NCBI GenBank assembly: GCA_019233695.1 | Contig: JAFAME010000166.1 | Location: forward strand, 1-33,081 | Direction: 5' to 3' | DNA from: Methylobacteriaceae bacterium | Lineage (GTDB): Bacteria > Pseudomonadota > Alphaproteobacteria > Rhizobiales > Beijerinckiaceae | Length of the DNA stretch: 33,081 nucleotides | Part shown: positions 1-8,687 of the stretch, piece by piece | Numbering within the stretch: the first letter of the stretch is position 1 | Layout of the letters: the number at the start of each line of letters is the position of its first letter | Made by a program: the position numbers and the translations under genes | Notes under the pieces: generated by a model | Seen by the model: the letters and a program-made list of their open reading frames with translations, nothing else | Told to the model about the DNA's origin: nothing | Database searches by the model: none

Positions 1-885
1 GGCGGCTGTCGCAAGCGCCGACCGCGGCCCGACGATCACCTCGGCCCGCCCGGCGTCCAGCCTGACAACATAGAGCGGCGCGCCGGCTGCGACGCCGAGC
101 CCGCGTCGCTGGCCGATCGTGTAGTTGATGATGCCTGCGTGCCGGCCGAGGATCCGCCCGTCCACGTGTACGATTTCACCGGCCACGGAAGCGCCCGGCC
201 GCAACCGCTCAATCACATCGGAATATCGCCCCGACGGCACAAAACAGATGTCCTGACTGTCCGCCTTCTCGGCAATCGACAGGCCGAAGCTGCGGGCAAG
301 CGCCCGCACCTCGCCCTTGGTGCGGTCGCCGAGCGGAAAGCGCAGCAAAGCCAGCTGCGCAGACGTCGTGGCAAACAGGAAATAGCTCTGATCCCTCTCG
401 GCGTCGCGCGCCCGATAGAGAGCCCGGCGGCCGGAAGGAGCCTGCCGCGCCGCCACATAATGGCCGGTCGCCAGCGCATCTGCCCCGATGTCCGTGGCGG
501 TCTCGAGAAGGTCGGCAAACTTGATGTGCTGGTTGCAGGCAACGCAGGGAATAGGTGTCTCGCCGGCCACATAGGCCTCGGCAAAGCGATCGATGACCTT
601 GTCGCGGAAACGGGCTTCGTAGTCGAGCACGTAGTGCGCGATGCCGAGGCGCTCGGCAACGGCGCGCGCATCGTGAACGTCCTGGCCGGCACAGCAGGCG
701 CCTTTGCGATGCGTCGCGGTGCCGTGGTCATAGAGCTGCAGCGTGATGCCGACGACGTCATAGCCCTCGTGCTTGAGCAGTGCGGCCACGACCGACGAAT
801 CGACGCCGCCGGACATGGCGACGACGACCCGGGTCTCGCCCGGGGGCTTGCCGATATCGAGACTATTCAACAAGGCACGGCTCAT
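1..885 (-). CDS. mnmA: tRNA-specific 2-thiouridylase MnmA (5' part; 3' end outside window)
   Basis: MnmA makes the 2-thio group of 5-substituted 2-thiouridine at the wobble position of tRNA Lys, Glu and Gln, using ATP and a relayed persulfide sulfur. The first 295 codons are visible. The PP-loop ATP motif SGGVDSS is at residues 25-31. The first catalytic cysteine lies in [12 protein letters not shown] and the second in ADSQDICF, and the central-domain motif [11 protein letters not shown] is intact, so nothing suggests loss of function. The frame runs off the left edge; usual family length is about 360-400 residues, so roughly the last fifth is missing. The start is the ATG at 885; the residues before the PP-loop are a normal-length leader. 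It is divergent from sciP, with about 320 bases between them. Identification is secure. Confidence 0.95.
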   Translation of the reverse strand, partial: MSRALLNSLDIGKPPGETRVVVAMSGGVDSSVVAALLKHEGYDVVGITLQLYDHGTATHRKGACCAGQDVHDARAVAERLGIAHYVLDYEARFRDKVIDRFAEAYVAGETPIPCVACNQHIKFADLLETATDIGADALATGHYVAARQAPSGRRALYRARDAERDQSYFLFATTSAQLALLRFPLGDRTKGEVRALARSFGLSIAEKADSQDICFVPSGRYSDVIERLRPGASVAGEIVHVDGRILGRHAGIINYTIGQRRGLGVAAGAPLYVVRLDAGRAEVIVGPRSALATAA

Positions 886-1206
886 TTTGTCGCCCGGACC
901 TGCGGACGCTCAGCGCCCCAAGCGACCGAGCGCTCAGTCTCACAATTGGGCGTTCCGCGGGCAAGTGCAAGAGAAGGCGGCAATTGCCTCGCCTGCTCGC
1001 GCACGCCGCTCCACCCCTGATGCCGGCCAGGCGCGGGGCACGCCTGTGCCGCCCCGCGCAGGAACTTAACACAATCAAAAACTTCCTTAAGAAATCAAAG
1101 CCCTCGTGGTTAGAAAAGCGCGACATGCAAGGATTTCACTTAGTCAATTCTTAAGCCGCCCCCGGTATCGTCCATGGATGTTTGAGTCCCCAATCGTGTG
1201 AGTACC
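886..1206. other. Divergent mnmA/sciP intergenic region
   Basis: About 320 bases separate the mnmA and sciP starts. No convincing gene is seen; short open frames here have unnatural composition and no family resemblance. The right half is clearly more AT-rich than its surroundings (about 1060-1160) and contains TTAAC at 1066-1070, TTAAG at 1087-1091, the CtrA-like site at 1140-1155 and a GANTC site (GAGTC) at 1184-1188. It probably carries the sciP promoter and may carry that of mnmA. Confidence 0.6.
1140..1155 (+). promoter_or_regulatory. Candidate CtrA-binding site upstream of sciP
   Basis: The sequence TTAG-N7-TTAAG occupies 1140-1155. It differs by one base in the first half-site from the CtrA core TTAA-N7-TTAA. 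It ends 51 bases before the sciP ATG at 1207, which fits a CtrA site overlapping a -35 region. sciP is a CtrA-activated gene in Caulobacter, so the position makes biological sense, but binding is inferred only. Confidence 0.5.
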
Positions 1207-1482
1207 ATGGCCGAACCACACCGCCCGAGGGTGAAATATGTCATCGGGCCCGATGGGAGCCCGTTGACGATCGCGGATCTGCCGCCACCCTCGACAAAGC
1301 GTTGGGTCATCCGTCGCAAGGCCGAGGTCGTTGCAGCGGTGCGCGGGGGACTGCTGTCCCTCGAAGAGGCCTGCAGCCGGTACACACTTACCGTCGATGA
1401 ATTTCTGAGCTGGCAGATGTCGATCGATCAATACGGTCTTGCCGGCCTGCGCACGACGCGCATCCAGCAATACCGGCAGTAG
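1207..1482 (+). CDS. sciP: SciP, CtrA inhibitory protein (DUF1153)
   Basis: SciP is a small helix-turn-helix protein that binds CtrA and/or CtrA-regulated promoters and blocks CtrA-dependent transcription in G1 cells of Caulobacter. The 91-residue product matches the family along its length: an N-terminal VKYVIGPDGSPLTIADLPPP block, then RWVIRRKAEVVAAVRGGLLS, an EEACSRYTLTVDEFLSWQ helix-turn-helix, and the C-terminal GLAGLRTTRIQQYR. An in-frame GTG at 1198 would add three residues; the ATG at 1207 is preferred because it begins just before the conserved block. It stands alone, divergent from mnmA and convergent with the YbhN-like gene. The same window carries chpT and ctrA, the other parts of this control circuit, about 25-30 kb away. 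Identification is strong; regulation by CtrA is inferred from the upstream site. Confidence 0.93.
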   Translation: MAEPHRPRVKYVIGPDGSPLTIADLPPPSTKRWVIRRKAEVVAAVRGGLLSLEEACSRYTLTVDEFLSWQMSIDQYGLAGLRTTRIQQYRQ

Positions 1483-1611
1483 CACAGGCGAACCGATCCC
1501 TCGCCTATCCGGCAGCAAGAGTCCGAATTTCCCGGCCTGATGTCGCCGAATCGCGGATCGCGGCTCCCGAGCCATCGGGCCGCATTTCGCCATGGACTCC
1601 TGTCCCGACAA

Positions 1612-1638
1612 GCAAGGCGCACGCTCGGTGCGCCTTGC
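1612..1638. terminator. Perfect 11-bp hairpin between convergent sciP and YbhN-like gene
   Basis: GCAAGGCGCAC at 1612-1622 and its exact reverse complement at 1628-1638 enclose a five-base loop. It lies 13 bases beyond the stop of the YbhN-like gene and about 130 bases beyond the sciP stop. No long U-tract follows on either strand, so it is a probable bidirectional terminator or RNA end-protector rather than a textbook intrinsic terminator. Confidence 0.6.
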
Positions 1639-1651
1639 GACGGCAGGCGCG

Positions 1652-2635
1652 TCACGGTGAGGGACCTCTCTGCCGCGCAGCCCGCAGTGCTTCGGCCAGG
1701 CGGCCGCGCTCGAACAGGATCACCACCCCTATGGCGAAAATGAGCGGCACGATCAGGTAAAGGACGCGAAAGATGATCAAGGCTGCCAGGACCTTGGCGG
1801 GCGGCAGTCCCGGCATGGCCTTCAGAAACACGAGCTCGAGGACGCCGACCCCGCCCGGCGCGTGGCTCAGAAGTGCCGCCGAAAAAGAACCGAGGAACGC
1901 CGCAAGCACAATGAAATAGCCAGGATTGCCGGCCTGCGGCAGGGCGAAATAGATGATCCCTGCGGCGCCGAGCAATTCCAGCGGCCCGGCGGCCAATTGC
2001 CGCAACACGATCCCGATGCGCGGATAGGCAAGCTGGAACCTGCCGACGACAAGCGGGCGCAGTCGAAACACAGAGCCCGCGATGTAGAGCGCGACGAAGG
2101 CCAGCATGGCTTCGCCGACAAGCCGGAGGCGGGCCGTCCCGACGAGAATATGAGATACGCCGTAAAGCATGCGCCGGGTGATGCCCGGCTCGAACACAAG
2201 AACGAGGCCTCCCACCAGCAAGGTGCCGAGCGCGAAGGTGAACGAGCAGAATGCGACGAGAAGGCCGATTTCAGCGATGCTGAGGCCTTTCGTCGAATAG
2301 GCGCGATACCGCACGACGGCCCCGGAAAAGACCGAGGCGCCGATATTGTGGGAGAGCGCATAGGTCGTGAACGAGACCAGCGAAATGAAGAGCCACGACA
2401 GCTTGTGACCGAGATGCGCAAGAGCGATCCGGTCGTACCAGGCAAGTGCCGCATAGGCGATCAGCGTGGCACATGCCGCAAAGCCATAGCCGAGCGGCGA
2501 AATCTCCTTGAAGCTCTGATAGATCTCCCGTGCCGTCAGGCGGTCCAGCGACTGGTCGGTCAGCAGAAGATAGAAGGAGAGAATGACCGCGGCCAAGCCG
2601 ACCAGCGGCCACAGGAAAGCCGTGAAACGCTTCAT
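1652..2635 (-). CDS. YbhN/UPF0104 family integral membrane protein (MprF flippase-like)
   Basis: A 327-residue multi-spanning inner-membrane protein of the YbhN/AglD group, related to the N-terminal flippase part of the lysylphosphatidylglycerol synthase MprF. About eight hydrophobic segments are visible, the first at residues 8-26 (LWPLVGLAAVILSFYLLL) and the last near the C-terminus (VLYLIVPLIFAIGVVILF). The family-typical stretches SHNIGASVFSGAVVRYRAYS and SHAPGGVGVLELVFLKAMPG are present. There is no MprF-type synthase domain, so lysyl-lipid synthesis should not be assumed; a lipid or lipid-linked substrate is the usual guess. The ATG at 2635 is chosen because GGAG precedes it and the first membrane segment follows directly. 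Sequence further upstream in the same frame is Cys/Arg-rich and not protein-like. The family is secure; the substrate is unknown. Confidence 0.85.
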   Translation of the reverse strand: MKRFTAFLWPLVGLAAVILSFYLLLTDQSLDRLTAREIYQSFKEISPLGYGFAACATLIAYAALAWYDRIALAHLGHKLSWLFISLVSFTTYALSHNIGASVFSGAVVRYRAYSTKGLSIAEIGLLVAFCSFTFALGTLLVGGLVLVFEPGITRRMLYGVSHILVGTARLRLVGEAMLAFVALYIAGSVFRLRPLVVGRFQLAYPRIGIVLRQLAAGPLELLGAAGIIYFALPQAGNPGYFIVLAAFLGSFSAALLSHAPGGVGVLELVFLKAMPGLPPAKVLAALIIFRVLYLIVPLIFAIGVVILFERGRLAEALRAARQRGPSP

Positions 2636-2841
2636 CAAGCTCCGCCTCGGCGGCTCGCGCCAATTGCGCGGGCGGCCGCTCTCCTGCGCCAGCGTCGAGG
2701 CGCATTGTCGGTGTTTCTGGAACTGCCGGGCCTGGCAGGTGCCGCATAGGTGCACAGCGCGCCCCGTCGCGCAAGACCCGGCCCCTGCGAAAGCCGCGCA
2801 CCTGGCAACACACTCGCGCGCGAGATAGAACGGGAGGCAGC

Positions 2842-3516
2842 ATGGCACCAGGCACGCAGGATTTCGTCGGAGATCCGCGCAACAGCACCTGCATGAACTC
2901 GGCCCTGTCGATTGCCTTGGGCGACTGCACCGACCTGCCGCCGGGCAAGATCGCCAGCATCGTGACCTATCTCGAAATGCGCTCCCGGCCGTCGCCGAGG
3001 GCAGGTGCATCGTTCCCGGGCCTCGCGCTTCTGCGCCTGACCGGGCGGGACATGGGCCGCTATCTTTCGATCTACCGCACGCTCGGCGAGCGTTGGCTGT
3101 GGTGGAGCCGGCTCGAGCTCTCGCCTGCCTCGCTTGCCTTGCTCCTCGACGATCGCGCCATCGAGGCGTTCTCGCTCACGCACGACGGCGAGGATGTAGG
3201 CCTGCTCGAGCTCGATTTTCGCCGGCACCCGGCGGCAGAGCTGGCCTTCTTCGGCTTGGTCGAGCCGATGATCGGGACCGGCACGGGACGCTGGCTGATG
3301 GAGCGGGCGATCGAGCGGGCGTGGCACCGGAAGCCGAGCCGGTTCCTCGTTCACACCTGCACCTTCGATCATCCCGGCGCGCTCGAATTCTATCGGCGAT
3401 CCGGTTTTGCGCCCTACCGATTTGCCATCGAGTTTGCCGATGATCCGCGCCTGACGGGGGTCCTGCCTCGCAGCGCCGGGCCGCACGTGCCGTTGCTTGC
3501 GCCGGCTGCCCCCTGA
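2842..3516 (+). CDS. GNAT family N-acetyltransferase
   Basis: A 224-residue protein with a GNAT fold. The acetyl-CoA region is recognisable as VEPMIGTGTGRWLMERAIERAW (about residues 138-160, Q/RxxGxG/A-like), followed by the conserved HPGALEFYRRSGFAPY strand-helix near residues 180-195. The preceding strand, GEDVGLLELDFR, matches the usual beta-4 element. The N-terminal ~60 residues, with a CTDLPPGKIASIVTYLEM stretch, are not diagnostic. The start at 2842 has GGGAGG six bases upstream; a later in-frame ATG (2893) lacks such a site. It is divergent from the YbhN-like gene and convergent with the glycosyltransferase. The acetylated substrate cannot be deduced. Confidence 0.85.
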   Translation: MAPGTQDFVGDPRNSTCMNSALSIALGDCTDLPPGKIASIVTYLEMRSRPSPRAGASFPGLALLRLTGRDMGRYLSIYRTLGERWLWWSRLELSPASLALLLDDRAIEAFSLTHDGEDVGLLELDFRRHPAAELAFFGLVEPMIGTGTGRWLMERAIERAWHRKPSRFLVHTCTFDHPGALEFYRRSGFAPYRFAIEFADDPRLTGVLPRSAGPHVPLLAPAAP

Positions 3517-3523
3517 CCTGCGC

Positions 3524-3541
3524 GGCGCGAATCCTCGCGCC
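3524..3541. terminator. Short hairpin between convergent acetyltransferase and glycosyltransferase genes
   Basis: GGCGCGA at 3524-3530 pairs perfectly with TCGCGCC at 3535-3541 across a four-base loop, within the 44-base gap between two convergent stop codons. No U-tract follows. It is a weak candidate for shared transcript ends. Confidence 0.35.
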
Positions 3542-3560
3542 TGGAGAACGCCTTGCCGCT

Positions 3561-5957
3561 TCAGATCCCCGGTGGGATTTCTAGCTGCTGAGTGGGCTTG
3601 GGAAAGCGCGGAGAGGCTTGGCGCGGCGGCCACGCCAAGCCGGAGAAGGGGATCGGGTCCAACGAAAGCAGCGGGCTGTAGAAAGGATCGTCTGCGAGCG
3701 CCACATGCCATCGTGCTCGCAGGTTCTCCAACTCGCGACTGGCGCGCCCTTCCCTGTCGACGCTATCATCGAAGCCGCGGCTGGCCGATTCGAGGTGCAG
3801 CAGCCGCGCGTGCGGCGTAAAGACGATGCGCCGGCCGCGGCTGCGAAGCTTCAGGCAATAGTCGACGTCGTTGAATTGCACCGGGAAGCGAAGCTCGTCC
3901 ATGCCGCCGACATCGATGTAGTCGCGCTTGCGCGTGAGAAGGCAGGCAGCCGTCACGGCGCTGCATTCGTGCGCGACCGCCAGGAGATCGCCGTATCCCG
4001 GATCCGACTCCGGCCGGCCAGTGAAGGCGTGCGCGGCCGAAAACGACGGGCCGAGAACGACGCCGCCATGCTGTACGAGACGACTCGGCCAGAGCAGCAG
4101 GGCGCCGACCGCCCCGACGCTCGGCTCGGACAGGCGGGAGAGCATCTCGGCGAGCCAGTCGTTGTCGAGCGCCATGACATCGTTGTTGAGGAGACACAGA
4201 TGCTCGCCGGACGCGGCGGCGACGGCCGCATTCATGAGGCGGGCGAAATTGAAGGGCCCGGCCGCCCTGATGACGACCGCGCCCGAGCGCCGGATGTCGC
4301 CGAGGTAGCGTAGGCACTCGGGATCCGTCGAGTCGTTGTCGATGATCACGAGTTCCGCGCCGTGCAGCTTTATCGTTCCGGCAAGCGAGTTCAGGCAGGA
4401 TTTCAACAGGTCCGGCCTGTTGCGGGTGGGAATGAGAATGGAAACCGGGCCGGCCGGAACTTGCCGCCGAACCCGCACGCCGGGCAAACCGCCCTTCGCG
4501 CCGGGCCAAATCTCGCCGTTCACTCCGCGCGTCGCGAGGTGCGCGGCCGTCGCGCGCCCGAGCCGCATCTGCGCATCCTCACGATCGAAGGCTGGCACGA
4601 CAGCTGCAAATCCCGGAACATGAAGGAAGTCGGCCTCGCCCGGCGGACGCCCGTCGAGGTGAAGATTGAAGAGGCGGAAGATGTCATCGACTCGCTTTTC
4701 CGCCGCCAGCGCCGCGATCGCGTGGCGGATCGCGAAAAGCATAGCCCCGCAACCCTGCTCGATGACGCGCTCATAGTCGAAGGCAGACAGGGCGATGGGC
4801 CATTCCAGACCGTCGCCTCCTGCAAGGAGGATGTCGGGATAGACCACTTTGGCCTGATCGTTCTCCTCCAGGGCCTGTGCCAAGAGATTGACTGCGCCGC
4901 GTCGAAACCGCGTTCCAGCGAGGGCGACGATCAGCGTCTTGCAGGTACTGCCTGCGCCGGTGAGGAACTCCACGAGATCATCGACCAAGAAATCGACCTG
5001 CCCGGACACGGTCGGGAGCACACCCACCACCCACTCGCTGCTCTCCTCGGCAGCCAGGCTTTCAAGCGTTGCATCGAGCGCGTTGTTGCCGATGATGACG
5101 ACCCCAACCGGGTCCTGGCTCAGGCGAGTGGGTGCAGGAAGGGGATACCGCCTCGACCAGTCGTCGAACGCCGAAAATGGCATCGATTGCGGAAAGAGCC
5201 GGTCGAACAGTCGCCCCCGCGCCTCTTCGGGCAAGGTTTCGTCGTGGGCGGCCAGAAACTGGCGCAGCCCGTCGGCAAACGCCACCAGGGCAAGCGGGCT
5301 TCCGGACAAGCTCTGGCCGTTGCAGGAGACCGCTACCCTCTTGACGCTCGCGTCAGCGCAGTGGGCAGGCAGATGCATGTCGAAGCTCGGGACGGGATCG
5401 GAGCCCACGCCGCGCGCCGCATGGCCCCATTTGTCTGCCTTGACCTCGCAGACCAATTCGCCGTCGATGAAGGCTTGCACGCTCGGCAGCGCTCCGTCCT
5501 TCGTCCGCGGCACCCAGCCGGCGAGGCGCAGCCCGCCGAGCCACCACACGCCCCCGGGGCCACCCGAAAGATCTGCGCGCACGGGCGTTGTTTCGAAAAT
5601 GACAGGCGGTCCGAGGCTCTCGCCGCTGTTGGCAAGCCTCACCTCCCCCGATTGGCTCTCACCGACGAGGTCGCTCGGCAGTCGGAAGACAAATCCGTTG
5701 CAGCCGTCGCCGACACCCGCCTGCGCCAGTTCGTGATCATACATCTGCGCGCGGGCGATCTGCGCGGGAATGCCATCGATCAAGAGCTCAACGACAAATC
5801 TGCGGTCAGGATCGGCAGGATCGATCACGTAGCCGGCAATGCTGGACTCGCTCGGGCGGGTAACCCTGGTCAGCAATCGGCCTTTTGCGGGCGAAGTTGC
5901 TTCCTGGGTTTGAGCTGATTTCATGCCGTTTGTCTTGAAAGCACGAAAGAGCTCCAT
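3561..5957 (-). CDS. Large family-2 glycosyltransferase with N-terminal beta-domains
   Basis: A 798-residue protein. Two related beta-rich modules open it (GYVIDPADPDRRFVVELLID region and RLAGWVPRTKDG region, roughly residues 25-230). A degenerate GT2-like segment follows (from DPVGVVIIGNNALDATL to AKVVYPDILL), then a complete GT2 domain from GPVSILIPTRNRPDLLKSCL onward. In that domain ELVIIDNDSTDPE and LLNNDVMALDNDWL supply the nucleotide-sugar and metal-site motifs, and FNDVDYCLKLRSRGRRI is the acceptor-side ED-type motif. Such proteins add sugars to O-antigen, capsule or protein acceptors. The start at 5957 is favoured by GAGG seven bases upstream and overlaps the previous gene by 37 bases; an ATG at 5924 forms an ATGA overlap with the upstream stop and is the alternative. 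It is the last gene of the minus-strand surface block. Donor and acceptor are unknown; rhamnose is plausible from the neighbours. Confidence 0.85.
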   Translation of the reverse strand: MELFRAFKTNGMKSAQTQEATSPAKGRLLTRVTRPSESSIAGYVIDPADPDRRFVVELLIDGIPAQIARAQMYDHELAQAGVGDGCNGFVFRLPSDLVGESQSGEVRLANSGESLGPPVIFETTPVRADLSGGPGGVWWLGGLRLAGWVPRTKDGALPSVQAFIDGELVCEVKADKWGHAARGVGSDPVPSFDMHLPAHCADASVKRVAVSCNGQSLSGSPLALVAFADGLRQFLAAHDETLPEEARGRLFDRLFPQSMPFSAFDDWSRRYPLPAPTRLSQDPVGVVIIGNNALDATLESLAAEESSEWVVGVLPTVSGQVDFLVDDLVEFLTGAGSTCKTLIVALAGTRFRRGAVNLLAQALEENDQAKVVYPDILLAGGDGLEWPIALSAFDYERVIEQGCGAMLFAIRHAIAALAAEKRVDDIFRLFNLHLDGRPPGEADFLHVPGFAAVVPAFDREDAQMRLGRATAAHLATRGVNGEIWPGAKGGLPGVRVRRQVPAGPVSILIPTRNRPDLLKSCLNSLAGTIKLHGAELVIIDNDSTDPECLRYLGDIRRSGAVVIRAAGPFNFARLMNAAVAAASGEHLCLLNNDVMALDNDWLAEMLSRLSEPSVGAVGALLLWPSRLVQHGGVVLGPSFSAAHAFTGRPESDPGYGDLLAVAHECSAVTAACLLTRKRDYIDVGGMDELRFPVQFNDVDYCLKLRSRGRRIVFTPHARLLHLESASRGFDDSVDREGRASRELENLRARWHVALADDPFYSPLLSLDPIPFSGLAWPPRQASPRFPKPTQQLEIPPGI

Positions 5958-8533
5958 GCCGAGACCTCGATCGCGACTTTGTCGTCGCAAATTCGTGGGT
6001 CCAAGGCAAGATCGCCCGGCTTGCGTTCGGCAGCACCGAACGACCAGTCGAAATATGCCTTCGGCAGCGACGCGTTCGCTGCAAGGCGCTCGATCAGGAA
6101 GAAGAGATCCATTCGATACGGAAGAAACAGAGCGCCAATGCGATATTGACGGATGACGCGCTCCTGCTCGTCTTCCTCGACTTTGCCGGTCACGAAAATG
6201 TTGTCGCAAGACATCAGTCGTAGATTGTCGACCGCATTGCCGATCACGACGATGGGCGTGGCAACCCCGGTTTGCTCGAAAGTCCGGCCGAGCTTCAGCA
6301 ACAGGCGATCGACGACCGCAGCGCGGCCAGGCGTGACGATTCCGAGCGTTTCGCCCCCTCCCCCAGGCGAGGTCCATGGGGAGCCGCGAAGCGGCTGCGG
6401 CTCAACGATCGCTGCGGAAGACAACTTTCTGAGCGCTCTCTCCGCAAATGCCCGGCTCACCGCATCCAGCGGGATGATGCGTCCTACCCGGTTCAGGACT
6501 TTCCACCAGCGGTTCTGCTGATCGACAAACACCCGATCCTTCGCGTCCGGCCGCGTCGGAAAGCGCTGCAGGCAAAGATCGCAGGCCTCTTTCGAGGTGC
6601 GGTCCGCGCAAGGACCAGGCAACGGCGACCAGCCAAAGCTCAAGGCCGATCCATCCATGACCAGCAAATCCATCCGCTCGCGTATCCCGATCAGGACGTC
6701 CAGGACCTCTTTCGGTATGGTCGCCGGGTGCGCGACTTCGACGCGATCGATCGACAACCGCCTCAGATACCTGGCAAGTGCGGCGCGATCTGCTCCCGAA
6801 TCCGCGGCAAATTCCAACGATTGAGGGATGTCGCCATCGGGGCTTCGGAGGAATATTTGGATCTCGTCCGGCCCGCCCCGCCATGACAGGATCAACGATT
6901 GATGCCCTGCAGCCGCCAATTGCCTCGCCCGTTCGAGAAGACCGAACTGCGGCAGCCCCTGACGGCCTGCAAGGATAAAAAATGAGCCGCGCAGCTCGAG
7001 GAGGCGCTCGATCGCGTTTCGCGCGGGACCCAGCGGATCGGCCCGCATGAAGTCGGCGCATTCGGCCCGATAGGTCGGATATCTCGCCTCGAGGATCGCG
7101 AGGTTCCGGACAACGAGCGCGCGCTTAGCCGCGCCGAAGGACCGCGCGCCCGCATGGGCGACGAAGACAGACGGGGCGCACACATTGCGGAAGCCTGAGC
7201 GCCGCGCCTGCAGGCAAAACTCGACGTCTTCGAAATAGCCGTGCCGATAAAGTGTCGAAAGAGGGCCGACGGCATCGAAGCAGGCTCGCTTTATGTACAG
7301 GCAAAAGCCGATCCCGTTGGGAATATCGGTGACCACTCCGGTGTTGGCTCGCGACGCGATCCTGTCGAGTTCCCGGGCCTCCGCGGCAGACGGCATGGGG
7401 TTGGGTCGATTGGGCAAGGGAAAGCTCGTGAATTCGCCATTGTTGGAAATCGGGGTGACCGAGCCGATCTCCGGCGCTACGTGGGCGATGGCCGCCAGCC
7501 GCGAGACCGCTCCGGCGGGCAATATTGTGTCGGCATTAAGCAAAAGGATGTCGCCGCCTCGTGCCGCCAAGAGCGCTCGGTTCACCGACCGCGCAAACCC
7601 CAGGTTTTGCGCATTGGTCACCAGCTCGATCCGCCCGGCGGATGCTTCTGCTTCGAGCAGCGCGCGGATGCGCGGGTCAGGACTCGCATCATCTACGGCG
7701 ATGATGCACAGCGAGGGAACGGTCTGCCTTTCCCGGACCGCGGAAGCGATGCTGTCGCGCGTTGCCTGATAGTCGTTGTAGACGGGAATGATGATCGTGA
7801 TCGGCTGGCCCCCGCGCACAGCCCTGCGATCGCCACGAGGCTCCTGCCCGGCAGACGACGGGCCTGGCAGCCCCGGCAAGCTTATGGTGCGCGTTTCGAC
7901 GATCTCCTCATCGAGAAAAAAGGAGAGCGTGCAGCAATCGGCATCCGGCAAGGCAAGGAAAATCTGCGATGCGGATCCGAGAAGATGCGCCAGCGGATGC
8001 AGCGGGTCTGGTTCCAGCACGAGGCGCTGCGTTCCCGCGGCGCCGTTCAACGCGGCGGTGATGGGGCGCTCGCCCGACCAGAGGACCCAGCCCGTCACGG
8101 CCCGGTTGGTCGAGGCTACGCAGGCAATCACGCGCGAGCCCAGCCGCCGCAGCATCTCCACCGCCCCGCGCACCGATTCATCGTCGGCTCCGGCAGCCGC
8201 GAGGATCGCGTGGGCGGCACGCCAGTGGTCCTCGGCGCGATCGGCCGCGCCGAGAACGCTCCTGTTGACAAGGACGTCGGTCGGATCGATCTCGACCGCC
8301 TTCTTGAGATCGGCCTCGGCATATCGCGCATCACCCAGGCGACGGGAGGCCTCTGCCCGCAAGAGATAGTGCCGCGCGTCGGCCGCCGGCTCGATGCGGC
8401 AGCGCCGATCGGCAAACATGAAGGCGCGGGCAAAGTCGCCTTCATTCAAGCACCGCGCCGCGAGCATGGTCAGCGCGTCGGCATGGCCCTTTTCATCGAG
8501 GAACGCGGCCCGGCTTGCATGTTCTCCACTCAT
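5921..8533 (-). CDS. TPR-containing family-2 glycosyltransferase with unassigned C-terminal domain
   Basis: An 870-residue protein. Residues ~15-130 form TPR-like helices (RCLNEGDFARAFMFADRRC, AEADLKKAVEIDPTDVLVN). A beta-type module follows (TGWVLWSGERPITAALN). The GT2 domain begins at QPITIIIPVYNDYQATRDSI, with IIAVDDASPDPRI and ILLLNADTILPAG as nucleotide-sugar motifs and YFEDVEFCLQARRSG as the acceptor-side motif. The last ~370 residues start at GSFFILAGRQGLPQFGLLER. They resemble a divergent GT-B Rossmann pair (TLGIVTPGR, ATPIVVIGNA) and contain a cysteine cluster, CADRTSKEACDLC. I cannot assign that half. The upstream Sel1 gene is 154 bases away and the downstream glycosyltransferase overlaps, so all three are probably co-transcribed. 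The start is the ATG at 8533, with only a weak ribosome site. Confidence 0.82.
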   Translation of the reverse strand: MSGEHASRAAFLDEKGHADALTMLAARCLNEGDFARAFMFADRRCRIEPAADARHYLLRAEASRRLGDARYAEADLKKAVEIDPTDVLVNRSVLGAADRAEDHWRAAHAILAAAGADDESVRGAVEMLRRLGSRVIACVASTNRAVTGWVLWSGERPITAALNGAAGTQRLVLEPDPLHPLAHLLGSASQIFLALPDADCCTLSFFLDEEIVETRTISLPGLPGPSSAGQEPRGDRRAVRGGQPITIIIPVYNDYQATRDSIASAVRERQTVPSLCIIAVDDASPDPRIRALLEAEASAGRIELVTNAQNLGFARSVNRALLAARGGDILLLNADTILPAGAVSRLAAIAHVAPEIGSVTPISNNGEFTSFPLPNRPNPMPSAAEARELDRIASRANTGVVTDIPNGIGFCLYIKRACFDAVGPLSTLYRHGYFEDVEFCLQARRSGFRNVCAPSVFVAHAGARSFGAAKRALVVRNLAILEARYPTYRAECADFMRADPLGPARNAIERLLELRGSFFILAGRQGLPQFGLLERARQLAAAGHQSLILSWRGGPDEIQIFLRSPDGDIPQSLEFAADSGADRAALARYLRRLSIDRVEVAHPATIPKEVLDVLIGIRERMDLLVMDGSALSFGWSPLPGPCADRTSKEACDLCLQRFPTRPDAKDRVFVDQQNRWWKVLNRVGRIIPLDAVSRAFAERALRKLSSAAIVEPQPLRGSPWTSPGGGGETLGIVTPGRAAVVDRLLLKLGRTFEQTGVATPIVVIGNAVDNLRLMSCDNIFVTGKVEEDEQERVIRQYRIGALFLPYRMDLFFLIERLAANASLPKAYFDWSFGAAERKPGDLALDPRICDDKVAIEVSAWSSFVLSRQTA

Positions 8534-8687
8534 GGCGAGCCAGGGATCATGTGGACAGGTTCGTTGCGCGATGTGTCCCGCCGCGCCACGGCTGCCACGC
8601 GCGCACTTCTGCCGGGCCGCAGTCGAGGAGCGCGTGCACCAAGCCGCGCGGCGTCAACGCTCGGCGGGGACATGCTTGGCGTTGCAA

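Noticed and set aside
1060-1091. TTAAC and TTAAG in the AT-rich stretch before sciP as a CtrA pair
   Set aside because: The cores are about 17 bases apart, far from the seven-base spacing; the site at 1140-1155 is better.
863-1126. Minus-strand small open frame upstream of mnmA
   Set aside because: It overlaps the mnmA start in another frame and is Arg/Cys-rich; the region looks like promoter DNA.
8655-8684. CAACGC...GCGTTG inverted repeat between the Sel1 gene and the glycosyltransferase
   Set aside because: Only 6-bp arms with an 18-base loop and no U-tract; expected by chance in GC-rich DNA.
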